Below, one piece after another: positions 28,008 to 41,031 of a stretch of 64,000 nucleotides of DNA. Where the stretch lies: positions 5,986,481 through 6,050,480 of the forward strand of contig NC_060111.1 of the NCBI RefSeq assembly GCF_021155765.1, read 5' to 3'. The first letter of the stretch is position 1. Every line of letters begins with the position of its first letter. Origin of the DNA: Diprion similis (lineage: Eukaryota > Arthropoda > Insecta > Hymenoptera > Diprionidae). A program made the translations under genes and the position numbers. The notes under the pieces are model-generated. The model saw only the letters and a list, made by a program, of their open reading frames with translations, was not told where the DNA came from and did not search any database.

Positions 28008-29207
28008 CCTGCCTGATGAGGCCGTATCACCCCTCTTTCGCCGGATTCATCGTACGATTATTTCTCAAGGATACTTAATTTCCTGGGAAACTGGTATATC
28101 TCGTCGCGAGGTTCACAAAACGTAAATAATCGCATGTCGTCATCTACGGATGCTGGGGTTATAACCACGGTCAAGGCAATGAAGATAGTATAAACTATAA
28201 GGCGGAGAGCGCATTGACGTCATGGACACTCAAAGAGATCGCAACGTATAAGTGGGAAAAGAGAATTTCATACAGCTCCTTAGCAGCATCTTCTGGCACG
28301 GAATAGGTTTCTAAGTTTCGAGGTACATACATACATACCTAGACGGTAATAGCATGTCGATAAACGTTATGTTGTGTACTCAGTAGGTAACACTACTCGT
28401 GCATGGCACGGCGTTTCAGGATAAGTTACCGATATGTTTTTGTATTCGAAAATTAGTTCCAAGCACTGGTCATAGGGCGCGTTGCGGGGCACGTTTTGCC
28501 GCGCAAACGTCGCTGCTCCAGCGCTACCTTCAGAGTGCTGATGAATTCTGGGAGTTCGAACGTGCCCGAGTCACATCTTTAATCCCGGCGTTGTGCGAAT
28601 TTGTGCTAAATTTATGAGTTTTCCGTTATTGACTCGATCCATGGGACTAGTCTTGATAACAGATCTTGAAATAATCAGTTCAAATCCAACCAGAGGTTTG
28701 TTTTCACTCTGTATGTCTGCAACTAGATTTATCAACGACAAACAAACGAAGATCGCAATTTGACCGTTACGTATTTACATCGCTGACTTTAGATCGAGAC
28801 CAAATTCGTTAATATTTTCAATAGAAACAACGAATTCGAACCCTTCGACAGTGTATAACCTTTACTTTGAATTTTCAACAGGTATTATACGTGTGAGCTC
28901 GAGTTCTGAAAACTGGCGTCTACGTCGGCGAAGATCATCGCGGACGAACCTATAACATCTTGGAGTCTTAGAGATTTTACATTTTGGAAACATCAAGCGA
29001 TCGGTAAGTCTCTTACTCGAAAGACGCCGGGCTCTTTGCCCGTGATTTCATGTGATGTGTCCAGGGCAAAACCACTTTAATCCATTTCTTACCTTAAACG
29101 TGTTAGCGATACAATTGTTGTGGCATTAGAGCGCACTTTCTGAAAATACCAGTGTTGAATGGTAAAACTAGCAATTCAAGTAAAACCTGCCAGAAGAATT
29201 ATTTTTG
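28008..29207. other. Intergenic, no gene seen
   Basis: About 1.2 kb. A moderately GC-rich patch at 28380-28560 contains a 72-codon open frame with no recognised features. No repeat or RNA gene identified. Confidence 0.4.
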
Positions 29208-29782
29208 TATATATGGCATTTCACGTTGAACCAAGGGGTCGTCGGCTTAATCCCCCGGGATTCTGTTCTCTAATAGATTTCTTCGTTTGTTTTGGTCAAA
29301 AATGATGCTTATAATTTTTAGAGATTTTTCCACCGTTTTGTAAAAGTGTGGCGACCCGAAATATTCTTGACACGAGAATGGACATTTTTAAAATCGATGA
29401 AACTTATTTCTAAAATTAGGAACTCAAAAACACATCTTGATTCATCATGATTCGAAAACGGGATTAATACACTTAAGATTTTTCTTTTTTTTTTTAACTT
29501 TAAAAATTTCTTGAAATCATTTTTATCCCATTTTCGAATCAAGACGAAAAGATTTGTTTTTGAATCCCTGATTTTAGAAATAAATTTCATCGATTTTAAC
29601 ATTGTTCATTTTCATGTCAAGTATATTTCGGGACGCCAAACTTTTACAAAACGGTGGAAAAATCTCCAAAAAATTAGAAGTTCGTTTTTAACCGAAACAA
29701 ACCTAAAAAATCCATTAGACATCATAATCCCAGTGGATCAGGCAGATGACCCGTCGGTTTGACGTGGAATACCCCATATATA
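29208..29782. mobile_element. Fold-back (long inverted repeat) element, about 575 bp
   Basis: The two halves are imperfect reverse complements throughout. The outer ends read TATATGGCATTTCACGTTGA and, on the opposite strand, TATATGGGGTATTCCACGTC. Further in, both arms share GAGATTTTTCCACCGTTTTG, then a CCCGAAATAT.CTTGACA block, and finally an ATCGATGAAACTTATTTCTA-type segment near the centre. There is no coding capacity for a transposase, so this is a non-autonomous MITE or hairpin element. The termini resemble those of the element at 40668. Confidence 0.75.
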
Positions 29783-30029
29783 CACTTACGAAAAAGCAAA
29801 CATTAATTTGTATTTTTCTTGAAATCAGTCTGAGTGGACTAAAGTGGTTCGTACCCTGGACCCTTCACGTGTAAATGGATAGTGAAAATTTTCATAGATA
29901 TAATTTTTTCGTACGGAATTTCGAGCCTCTTTCACCCTCCGATTTTTCGAAAGACCCATATTTCAGTCTTAAGCTTGACCCCACAGTTTTCACAGCGTTT
30001 CGAATCTTCTCTATTTAAAATTTCTATAG

Positions 30030-30135
30030 TAAGTCCACAGAATCCATCCAAATCCGTTCCAATTTCCTATGGACTTTCTGGATTCCCATAATATCCCATC
30101 AGAAATTGGAACGAAGCAGATGGATTCCATGGGAC
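30030..30135. repeat. Short imperfect inverted repeat
   Basis: The arms share AATCCATC...CGTTCCAATTTC and its reverse complement about 40 bases away, separated by TATGGACTTTCTGGATTCCC. Could be a small MITE or a hairpin-forming RNA. Confidence 0.5.
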
Positions 30136-30611
30136 ATTTTCACCACGGTTGATGCCATTGAATTTTAAAAACGGCAAATATCATTTCCCCCCTTTGTCGC
30201 CAATGATGGGGCCAAATAATCGCACTCAATTTCAAATTTGACAATTGTCACATAATTTTCTGTAAGTGAAAGAAAACGGGGATCAGGAATTTTTTCTAGC
30301 TTTATGGTCATGGAGTAGAAAAAATATGTAGCATTACCACGTCAATGGTTTTTTGGTAATCAAGCTCGCATTGTATCATGAGTGAATCTGCCTTCACTGC
30401 TTGAGGCTCTATTGCATTGTTTGCATCCTTTTTGCGTTCGAACTTTGTTGCGTTAAAGTTTTGCTCTCCAGGCATACATCTTTTTTTATCTGCGTCTCTC
30501 GTTTTAATAAGCTATAAAGCAATGTCTTTGTCAATTCATTACTTTATATTCACTTTGATTCTACGAAAAGGTGATTTTTGCTGCACAAGTACAACGGTTT
30601 TATTGAACCTC

Positions 30612-30619
30612 TATAAAAG
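30612..30619 (+). promoter_or_regulatory. Candidate TATA box
   Basis: TATAAAAG in the context CTCTATAAAAGGACGGCTGG is a textbook TATA element. Transcription would start near 30642, upstream of the candidate plus-strand exons at 31432-34088. Motif only. Confidence 0.35.
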
Positions 30620-31431
30620 GACGGCTGGTTGTGAGTATTAAGGCGCGCCGATGCAACGATCATCGGATCATCAGATCACCGAGATCTCTGATTACGGAAC
30701 ACGCTGATCGATAAGTTTTCGCGGCGCGGCGTTCGATCGTTATTCTGCGGCGAAGTATGAAAGCGGTGTATTATTTATTAATTTGCAACGCTATGCGCTT
30801 GTCTGCTAAGGTACTGAATATAAGCCCGTGCATAAACTTGCCATTTTCTTATAGATTCTTACCACAGCAGGAAGAAAAAATTTATATTTAAAACGGCGAT
30901 TTAAAAATGCGGAATGTGTGTAAGAGCATCACCCCTATACCTGCGGCCTCCTTAAAAATACCGTAATAATAAGCCCTGGAATTCGGGACATTACTCTTCA
31001 CGGCTGCTTATATAGCCTCCTTTTCATTATACAACGATCTCATGGAATCCCATGAAAATATCTACATCTTAAAATTTTTTGCGAGGTTTCGCAATTGTTT
31101 TTTAAGTATAATTATAAATCGTACATTAGTCTCGCAATGAAACTCATAATTTATTGGTAAGGAGTAGGTGCGTATGTAAGTATAAAGTTGAGTCCAATCT
31201 GTATCGGATGCATACTAGTTTTCAAGATTGCGAATAATGTATGGCGTACGAGAACGAATATGTATCGCTGCAGAATCAGGCATAGATATAATCGCCCAGT
31301 TTTTTTTCTCATATTAATTTTTCTTAACCCCGAAGCTTTTCTTACGTTGTCTCGAAGTTTCTTTTCCCCACCACGGTAGGTTCCCACCGTTGCTCCGGTA
31401 CATAATTAAAATACTTTGACCATAATTGTAG

Positions 31432-32240
31432 GGAATGGAATCAGGCGATTCCATCACGATTTCAATGAGACTCTTTCAAGGCTGCTGGAGGATGGAGAGA
31501 AGCAGGGAAGTGCACAAGTCTGCAGTATCCCGAGTTCGGTGAATCGAATAACAGTGGGCATCAGCGTTGTGCTCGGACACGTCTGCGGTATATCGGTTTT
31601 GAGAAGCTGCCGCTGTGCAACGGATTTGCAGCATGTCGTTGCAGGTATAAGGTACTTAGTTATGTGTACTAATCTCTCCTCTCTCATTCTCTTACTCGCT
31701 CTCTTTCTTTTTCCCCCCAGATACTGAGGCAGTTCAGCGCAGCCCACGTCAGATAAGGCATCATCAGGCTGTAACATGCCTTCTGACAGAAGCGGCGAAC
31801 CTCTTCGTCTGGACGGGACGGGACAACGGGGGACGGAACTTGGGAGCTAGCACGCGAAGCATGGACGCCGCAAACTGCGACACATAGGGCAGAGTTTATT
31901 CAGGTTCGACTAGTTAGCTGGCAGGTGCGACCCTGCAGGAGATGGAGAGATGGAGAGGCCTGGTAGGGGTCTCCAAGAAGCAGACAGTCGTCTTCCAGGA
32001 CGGCCTGCGCCTAGTCGCGGTCGCGCAAGAAACCGAGAGCACCGTCCACCGCAATGCTATGTGGTTCCCTTGCTTGGCGACTTTGCGACGCGGCTGCAGA
32101 CTTGAGTCGACTTGCAGGGGACCCTCGGCTGACACTCGGTTCCAGGCCTCTGCAGCTCTTTATCCCCGACTTTGTCGCGGGATATGCGCGTTATCCGTGG
32201 TACGTGCCGAGCCTTGCCTTCCGCTATCGGCTATCCGCAG
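31432..32240 (+). other. Candidate spliced transcript of unknown type (two exons)
   Basis: Exon a (about 31432-31644) is preceded by aattgtag and ends GTTGCAG|gtataagg. The 76 bp intron 31645-31720 ends in a long pyrimidine tract (cttttt-ccccccag). Exon b starts at 31721 and may end at TATCCGCAG|gtagga near 32240. The exons are clearly richer in GC than their surroundings. Removing the intron keeps an open frame of 132 codons (31416-31644 joined to 31721-31887), but it lacks any ATG, and no domain is recognisable. A non-coding RNA or a set of 5' UTR exons is more likely than a protein gene. Confidence 0.35.
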
Positions 32241-35200
32241 GTAGGAGGACTTGCGGAAAGATCCTCGTCCGCTGCATTCAATCTTTGATCAATCTGTCCT
32301 CGTAGACACTGAACTGCTCCGCGTTACAGTTATACCCATATTTCTTCGATTTATTAGATTCCCGGCATGCAGATATCGATCCTCGACGCTATCATGCAAT
32401 CGTTATAGCTGGATTTATACACTTTTTCTCAGATATCAACTCTCTTAGAATTAGTGATACTACTACTTTTGACGGTTTATGGTATATGACTATAAGCGGA
32501 TGAAAGAGTTGTACAAATTTGGGAATTTATATACCTGAAAAACTTGAAACTATTCAATTTCAGCGGGGTTTGTTTAATCTCAGGAAAAATCTGTTCCTGT
32601 TAATTGTAATTGTAATCAAAGAAATATGTAAATGCAGATACTCGATCAGCATTACACGTTTGAATAAAACAACCCCCGCAGTGTCGTTGAAATTCTTCGA
32701 GGCCTCTTATTGAAATCTTGAAATTTGGTGTGCTCGGAACTTGCAAAAGTTGGTCAGTGATAAACTAGATTTTCGAGTAGATCGTGTATTCAGTAACGGA
32801 ATCGAGCCTAAAATTTTTTAATTCTCGTCAGAATTATAGTACCAGAAAATGCTGGCGGTCGTCAGTTCCCCAGAATCTAGTTCCTTCCATCACACCCGGC
32901 TGTGTCCACATATTGAGATGTCCGTTTGTTCTCGGCTCAATAGTCAACGGCAGTTAAAACCAAGTGCAAAGCACCGTCGTGCGCTTGTAAAACGGTACTT
33001 TTCTCTCTTTTTTTAAAGCAGTGTCATGTTTCATTGACAAAATCGTGCCGCGCGGCGGCTCTGATGTGTATAGATGTACCTGTATGTATAATGCATATAT
33101 ACACTTAGATTCCGTCTAATGTGAAATATCTTTAAAAAATTAGACAATTAACGGTACCTCATAGGTATATGTATTATACTATATAGGTAAGTCTAACTCT
33201 GGTGGGTCGAATTCGAAGAAACTGTTGTAGACGTGTACAATATTACAACTTCGTTCACGAATCACACTGTGCAAATATACATATGAACCTATACATACAT
33301 AAACCGCATATTGGAACGTCTAACTCGTATGTTTAACATTTTTTCAAGACACACGAATCGCCTTTATCGTGTTTGATCATTCCCTCGGCAGCTCGCGTAC
33401 TCTACGCTGAATTTTACGTCTCGTCTTCTCGACTCGTAGGGTGCCTACAGGAATAAGCAATAAGTTAGGAGGACACTCCACTATAACCCGTAATTTTATT
33501 CTCATCGGCGCTCCTTATGTTCTAATAGATTAGAAGTAACAGCAAGTCTTTCTTGAAACTAGTCAAAGGCTGCGAACTCCAGCTTTTTAAGGGTGTATGA
33601 GATTTGGGAATTCGTGTCTTACGATATCTCAATATTACGATTACCGATTTCCTCGGAATCGGGAAACAGAACAGTTAAATTGGGTTGTTTATCCTCCTCG
33701 CCACTATCCGAATTTTCGTTCTATTCATTCAATTAACGAAATATCCCCTTAACTTGCAGCTATGCGTGGACGGATAACCGATCCTCAGAATCGAACGTCT
33801 AATCAAACTCGACGTCCATGGAGCCATGGTCTACATTTACGCAATTGGACGTGCAGGCCCAATTTTGATACATACATATTCATCGGATCCAGCACAAAGT
33901 CGAGTGCATGGAGACTAGATCATCGGCTTGTTTCGTCGAAGAAAAGTTGAGCAATGTAAGTATAAGATATATAAAGTACTCGCGGCTCGTTTTGATTCGC
34001 GTCATTTATTATTATTTTTCTTCTCAGTCACTGCGGCGAGGGAGCTTCATTATCAAAGCCGAGTCTCATCGCTCCATGGTTCCTGCAGGTGCGGCTCATT
34101 AACGGCATTATTCGACGATTCTAATAATGGAAGAATAATAATTACCGCTGTTTCAAAGGGAATCGATTCGAGGTTCTCAGATCCGTTAAAACAACAGACT
34201 GGAATTATCAGGGTGAGAAATGATGAATTGATTAATGAGTCTTAGTTTCGAGAGGTAGAACGTCGAGCAAATCGTACGTTTCCTCATTCGGAGTGCAGCC
34301 GTCCTGCCATTGGAACGACAGCTGGCGTTAGATTATTGCTAACGAGTTTAATTAGCGAATCAATGATAAAATATAATTCCACACATTACGGAGGCGCACA
34401 ACTCGTGTATACAATTAAAATCGCGAGATAAGTACATAATAAATTCTCTGTACCTACTTGGGCCGTATTTTTTAATTTTATTTCTTTATTTTTCCTTTTT
34501 CTTTGTCTTCCCAATTATGTAACCGTGTTTCAGCTTATATTCGTGATTAATTACTGAGATTGCTGACGCGTCTCGACTGGCAATGTGTTATATATCATGC
34601 GTGAGTACACGCGGCACGTATCGTGGCTATAATGTACGTTACGTTACGTACGTATGTACGTATGATACGTATACCGACATCACACCCGCAAAAGAACTTG
34701 ACTCAAGGAATTATTACGATTACATCTAGGTAGTTACGCTAAGACGATGCTTATAACAAACTTGCGTCGCGATACAAAAACACCGTGAAGTATACAATTC
34801 GATTTGCATATTAACTAGCAATGTACTGATACTTAGAAAATATTCTAACTATACATATAACCCTGTACCCATGTTCAATGTTACAAGAATCAGACGGGAA
34901 ATTTTTTTTATCATCGTTCGCTTTTGGCACTAGGTACAAAATTTCGACTATCGAATTTATGATATTATTTAGTTTTGATTAAAAAAACAAAAAAAAAAAA
35001 AAAAAAAAATCCAAAAGAGATAAGAAATTCTACTTTCGTATAAAAATTATCATTGTAAACTAAAACTTTTCCGGATTATCCTTTAAATGTGGATATTGAA
35101 ATAAAATGGAAACGATCGGACGAATTTCTGGCGGGAAAAATATTCTTTTTGGCGTGTTAAACTGTTGAACATAGAGGCGATAGATGGTGTCGTCGATACC

Positions 35201-35648
35201 CGTTATCCTGGATCTCTGCGATCGTTCATCGTGGGATCCTTTGATAGCGGCAGATGGTTGCGGTTGACGCGCGTGCGCGTGCGATCTCATCAACGAAAGC
35301 CGCAACCTGTTGGCCTGGGAGATACTCGTGTACTTATTATACATGCCGGTTAATAGTCCAGAACCGAGGCGGAATTATAAACGGCGTGAATTGGGGGTCA
35401 AGTTACGTCTGGGTATTTTTTGATTGGGTATTTCGTTTTCGCGGTTGTTAAAATTCCAAATTTTTTATATTACCAACCAGAAGAAGAAGAAGAAGAAGAA
35501 GAAGAAAAATGAATAAATAACAAAAAAATAAATAAATAAAATTCTTAAATCTCCCTCTAATTGTACAATAAATTCACTTTACATTTTAATTGCACAGAAT
35601 TTCAAGAATATCGTTATGTGTTATAATAACTACCGCAGAAATTAAATA

Positions 35649-35679
<31 letters not shown>

Positions 35680-36848
35680 AATTTTTTTTCTCTCTTTATT
35701 CAATCAGAGTTATGTATAATTATACGTACATACGTGTATAATAAACAAACTATCGGGAACACGTACAATAAATATACATACGTATATATCAGTGACGAAT
35801 AAATCAATTCCGATCATATTTCATATAATTCTGGATAAAATTCGTATGTCGACGTGGATTTTTTGTCAGTTTAAAATTTTATATATGATGCACTGTATGT
35901 TTACAGTTATAATACAATATAACTAATATGCATGGATGGTATTTCTATAGTGTATTAATGCGTTATGAGTATATTTAATTACTAATATTTACACACACAG
36001 TCAGTTTTTCAGGACAAATTTTCGACGAAATTATTACGATCATTCGATTAGGCTGCGCGTTATATTCTGACTGAATTATTTTACATTAATTTGTATATTT
36101 TGTATGTTATAACTTATAAGCCAGCTCTCGTTCGTTTCCTTGAATCAGTATGCGTTAGAAGATTCAAAGCCTATTTTAAGTAATTCTCTCACGGTGTTCG
36201 ATAATTTTTTTTTTTTTTTTTTTTTTTTTACCGCTTCTTTCGGCCTTATTTATTATGTACGCAAATTTGGATACACACGCGTGTATTCATTATTTTTTAT
36301 AATATAATTTAACATGTAAATACGTAATTTATACTCAAGCTCAGTTCGTGTGTCTAACATGTATATAATATATTATATATAATATTATAAAAGAAGAAAA
36401 ACCAAATCGTTGATAATTATTCAATTTATTATACATATAGAGTTCAAATATGGTGTAAAAATCACGTATTCATTAGTTTGGAATTGTAGCACAATGTGGA
36501 TTCATGCGACTTAATAATATTGCAGATGGACAAGACGAGAAGCGCTGACGAAGAAGAGGGAGATGAAGAGATCAAGGGTGCGCAAAGTAAGGAGCATGAT
36601 TCGAAATGAGAAGAAGAAGAAGAAGAAGAAGAAGAAGAAGAAGAATAAGAAGAGCTGGGGAATTAAAGCGGATAATTTGATTACACAGTAAATAGCGAGG
36701 AACAAGAGATGATATACTATCTATAGGTGAAGTGGAGATCGATGAAATAAGAGAAGAGTAGTCGAGATGTACGGAAGAGGACTGCAGTAGAGAGGAGAGA
36801 ACCTCCTTTTAGGGCAGTTAGCGCAGCACTGTTGCGGCTCGGTGCCCG
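32241..36848. other. Non-coding stretch around the candidate exons
   Basis: Apart from the 33760-34088 exon pair, no gene is seen. It holds ACGTACGT-type palindromic tracts at 34632-34672, an A-rich run at 34980-35008, a (GAA)n tract at 35481-35507, a poly-T near 36209-36229 and a (GAA)n tract at 36607-36646. Confidence 0.4.
33760..34088 (+). other. Candidate non-coding or 5' UTR exon pair
   Basis: Exon 33760-33955 is bounded by taacttgcag and a strong donor (AAT|gtaagtat). A 72 bp intron ends tttttcttctcag at 34027, and a second exon follows to about 34088 (CCTGCAG|gtgcgg). Joined, it could encode at most a 40-residue peptide beginning METRSSACFVEEKLSN, with no known similarity. It may belong to the same transcript as the candidate exons at 31.4-32.2 kb. 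Confidence 0.35.
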
Positions 36849-37085
36849 ATGGTGAACGCCTCTTCGCTCGTGTCTCGCTGCCTTGCGCTTGCCTCACTTG
36901 GATTCTCTCTTGTGGTTTGCCTCGACAGTCCTGCGACCCCGATCATTCTCGGAATGCACCGAAGACGTCAGGTTTTTATCGAAAGACAGAGAGAAAGAGA
37001 GAAAGAGGGAGCGAGAGGAAGAGATAGGGAGACTGTGAGAGATCTTGAAAATCCAGGGAAATGGCGACGAAAAAGGGCGAGCTGA
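36849..37085 (+). CDS. Candidate ORF with signal-peptide-like N-terminus
   Basis: A 78-codon open frame starts with MVNASSLVSRCLALASLG followed by FSLVVCLDSP, which has the n-, h- and c-regions of a secretory signal peptide. The remainder becomes a low-complexity Arg/Glu tract encoded by a GAGA-rich stretch, so the real exon, if any, may end by splicing near 36969 (GACGTCAG|gttttt is a weak donor). It lies in a moderately GC-rich block and could be an alternative first exon. No family recognised; chance is a serious alternative. Confidence 0.2.
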   Translation: MVNASSLVSRCLALASLGFSLVVCLDSPATPIILGMHRRRQVFIERQREREKEGARGRDRETVRDLENPGKWRRKRAS

Positions 37086-38845
37086 TAGAGACTGAAACAC
37101 TCGACGTAGCTAGCCGACCATCACCGCCCCATCGCAGGATCTTTCGTCCGCTAGCTGCATTTCGTCCCGAATCTCTGCATGCTGCAGCTTTCGTTCACGC
37201 ATACCTATACAAGTATAGGTACCTATATATTATAATCTTTAAATAATATATCACCGTTGCATTGAACCGTTAAAAACCCAGGTTGAAATACCGGGGGATA
37301 AGAATTCCTCGTCTTGGAGATGAATTGCTCATATACACATTACGTGGGTATATAGGCAATACGACATATCGTGAGATATACATATAATATACTTGATTAA
37401 TATGGTAGATTATATGTATATATATATATATATATTATAGTTAAACGATCGTCTGGGTGTAACTGGTTGAAATTAATGATAAAATAAACACGTTTTTGTC
37501 AAGACCATTTTACAACTTGCATTATACCGGTATATAGATTTTTACGTCAAAATTTTTTTAACGTTTTCGCATACTTTAAGGTGTCGACAAACATGTTTAC
37601 GGTTCCACCAAAACGCATACAGTTTACTCTGACTTGTATTTACGTCATTTACGACGTCGTGTACTATTCATGAGATAATTACTGGTACAACAGACACACA
37701 CCAGGTGTCATATTGAGGGCTCGAGTTCTCGCAACATAAAGGACTCGAAACTGTATGAATGTTTATGAAATTGAAATTGAAATCCGATAAGAAAGAGATC
37801 GGTTGATCCGCGGTGAAACGGGTGTAAATTTTATGTTGGCAATTTATTGTAGAAAATTTCAAATTTTAGACGATATAATTTTTACCTTGCGATTTCCCAT
37901 ACGTAAAACTGTATACGAGTGAAATTTATCAAATTTCAAAATCCGTCAATACACAATATATGATGATTGGAGTTAAGTTCCGACTACGCAGTTACACTGG
38001 CATTCGTTGTATTATTTATCATCGCGATTAATAATCGATGCACCTATTATTCAAAACGTCAATATAACTGTGTGAAAATGAGTCAGCGTCTGAGAATTAC
38101 TTATTGGATGTTATAAAATTGGCTTCGATTTGCAGCGACTTGTTTTTTCTCATTCACAAATTTCTCACATCCTACATATGTATATGTATACGTAAGCGTA
38201 TATACCTATACAGACTTACATTTGTGTAGAATAGCATGAAACACTCTAGCCCAGAACATAAAATAAAACAAGCCAAATGTGAAAAATAAAAGGTGATACG
38301 AATGCTATAACTGACCTATATATGTAGGTAGAATCAATGATTTCCGTCTAGACTCTCCAACAGAAATTGTTCGGGGGTGAGATAACCACAAAGCTTTTCT
38401 CTGTTACAGAAGAAGAAGAAGAAGAAGAAGAAGAAAGATGGGCCAGAGAGGAAAAGGAATCCTCCAAGCTCGCCTCACCTTTCCGTTCCATTGACTCGGT
38501 CATATGTGTTTGGTTAAATATGTTGAACCCCGGCGCGTTCGCGGGCCTTAGCTCCTCGGCGAGTAGAGGATGGAAGTCGTTGCCCTCTCGCTATTTGCCC
38601 TACCGTCGTCGTCGTCGGCGTGAGCAATCCTGCCCCTCCTCCTCGAGGCACCCTGGCGGCGGCGAAGGAGGTAAGGTGAGCGCTCACCAACGGCGGCGTA
38701 CAGACAGGTGCTCGGAGGTAGGTAGTAGTGCCGGAAGATCGCCGGAGCAAAGTAGACCATCGAGAAATCTTCAGTCGACGAAAGATCTCCGCCGCGGAAG
38801 GACCGTCGTGCCGAGTCTATACACGCATATGTATATACATATATG

Positions 38846-38888
<43 letters not shown>

Positions 38889-38929
38889 GAAAATTTCGAA
38901 ACACCAAATTACAAATTACACCCGCATAA

Positions 38930-38965
<36 letters not shown>

Positions 38966-40068
38966 GTATAATATCGCTGGCTACGTTACGATAGACGAGA
39001 TATAATATATTCGACGTCCTGCAATAACCGATCGCAAAGACCTGAAATCGGTATAATAATAATATCACGTTTTATACACGGACCCTGATAAATGATCGAT
39101 TATTCGGGGAGCTTCTGACGCTCCGCGTATTTCAGATACTTTTGATACCCCCTTATCCCCCCCCCCCCCCATCCCCTACGCACCATTTTCGTTACCATCT
39201 TATTATTTTCTAATTTCCCTCCCACTCTTCCTTCCACCTGCGACAGCCGCCGGGAATCATGTAATATTCGATTCTGTGTACGGTACGTTATTACTAAACG
39301 CATAATCGCACGGTTGAACTGTCAGGAACGTACGTTATACCATACGTAGAAGACGTGTAGATATATATTATACATATATATATATATATTATATATGTAT
39401 ATACATATATAAGCGATATTACCGACGTTGTATATTCGATATATTGCCGCGAATTTTTTTTTTCGGGCGGTGATGTGAAGTGATTTAATATCCGTTCGTT
39501 TTTTAATTTGTTTATTTATTTATTATAGTTGTTCAGTTTTTGGATTAGATACGTACATTACACCGGGAGGATCGATATATTTTCGTATAATTCTTCTTAA
39601 ATATATACAATCAAAGTGTGCAGTTACGGTGCTACGCATTACATACTATCGTTATATCCTATATAGGTAATAATAAATATAATATTTGGAACGATAAAAA
39701 ATAAGGACTAAAAAAAATAAGTAAATAATAATTTTTATCCTTTCTTTCTTTCTTTCATTGATTCGTGATCGGGGATGTAAAATTATACAAAAGGACGCCG
39801 ATTTAAATCGTTTGAATACCAACACCACCACCATCATCATCATCATCATCGTCATCATAGTCATCATCAACGTCATCATCATCGTTATTGTCGCTGGTAC
39901 GAAGATCTTCACGGTGAAAAAGACACGCCAATACCGAAGAGAGGAAGCCGCTGAAGATCGTTGCTGCCGGTATGCGGCACGCGAGGCCGCAGATCAGCTC
40001 CGGGTAAAACGAGGAAGCGCGTTTGCGCCCGCACTCACGAGGTAAGAAAAACAGAGTGAAAGAGAACT

Positions 40069-40099
<31 letters not shown>

Positions 40100-40667
40100 T
40101 AATGAAATTGCACCAATTTATTTTTGCGAAGCGCTCTCCGTCCGTTACGCGCCGTTTTGTGTTTACACGATTAACAACTAAGCGCTGTTAATATGCCCGT
40201 CTGTAATAACTCAGGCTCTGTTACACTGTATAATTCGTTATAAGTTTATATAGGTTATATATTATCGCGAAACTGAAATTCCGTACGGTTCGAGTTTTCG
40301 AACAAGTGACGGGCTTTTATTGCCAGGGAATAATTATATGGTTACAGTTGTAGAACGCGAGATGACAAGTGATCAAAACGTTTCAGCAACTTACCAGTGA
40401 GATTATAATGGCTTGACTCAGATTTAGAAACGATTTTTAATTTTACCTATATCTTCTGCTATTCATTTTCCGGTGCATTAGGCAATTTAACGAGGCTTCA
40501 AGATCGTCGCAGATTGTTTCACTTGTTTCAGTTTTATACTAAAATTTGTATCTTCTACCCTTTGGTATGTTATATTCGCAAACCGGACCTAGAAGATCAA
40601 CATCAGTTAGAAGGTAGATCCGTAGATCGATGATCGTTACTGTAAAATATTGACCTCAATTTTTTTC
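37086..40667. other. Microsatellite-rich non-coding stretch
   Basis: Contains (TA)n tracts at 37415-37434, 38849-38883, 38934-38961 and 39361-39415, a (GAA)n tract at 38409-38434, a CAT/CGT trinucleotide tract at 39822-39885, a C-run near 39158-39169 and (GA)n at 40075-40099. Two GC-rich blocks, 38510-38820 and 39930-40045, could be exons; the second ends in a strong donor-like ACGAG|gtaagaaa. Nothing recognisable is encoded. Confidence 0.4.
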
Positions 40668-41031
40668 ATATGGGACATTCCAGCTCAACTCGACCCACTT
40701 TTTGACCTCATGTTTTTGTATTCAGTTCTCAATTTTTCTCCAAATTCTATTGGCCGACAAGAAGACTCTCAATTTGTTTCAGATTTTTTCGGTTTTCAGT
40801 CACGATTGTTTTTCAAATGACCATTTGTTTTTTTTCTATTTAAAATTTTTAATCGAACTGAGTATTTTATTCAAATGAAATTTCACGGTCAAACCTCACG
40901 TTTTAGTTTTATTCTGTCCTCTTGAAAAATGTCATTTTTAAAAAATGGTGATTTGAAGAAAAATCTTAACTCTAAATCATTCGATTTAAAAAATCTGAAA
41001 AAATTGAATCTCACTGTGGAACGCCCCATAT
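40668..41031. mobile_element. Fold-back MITE-like element, about 364 bp
   Basis: The ends are inverted copies: ATATGGGACATTCCAGCTC on the left and ATATGGGGCGTTCCACAG on the reverse of the right end. Inner arms also pair (TTTCAGATTTTTTCGG against the complement of AAAAAATCTGAAAA; CAAATGACCATTTG against CAAATCACCATTTTT). No ORF. Terminal sequence suggests the same family as the element at 29208-29782. Confidence 0.65.

Noticed and set aside
29318-29762. ORFs on both strands with similar peptides (FISK.../RIKTKRF...)
   Set aside because: The similarity of the two peptides is explained by the inverted repeat of the fold-back element, not by a protein gene.
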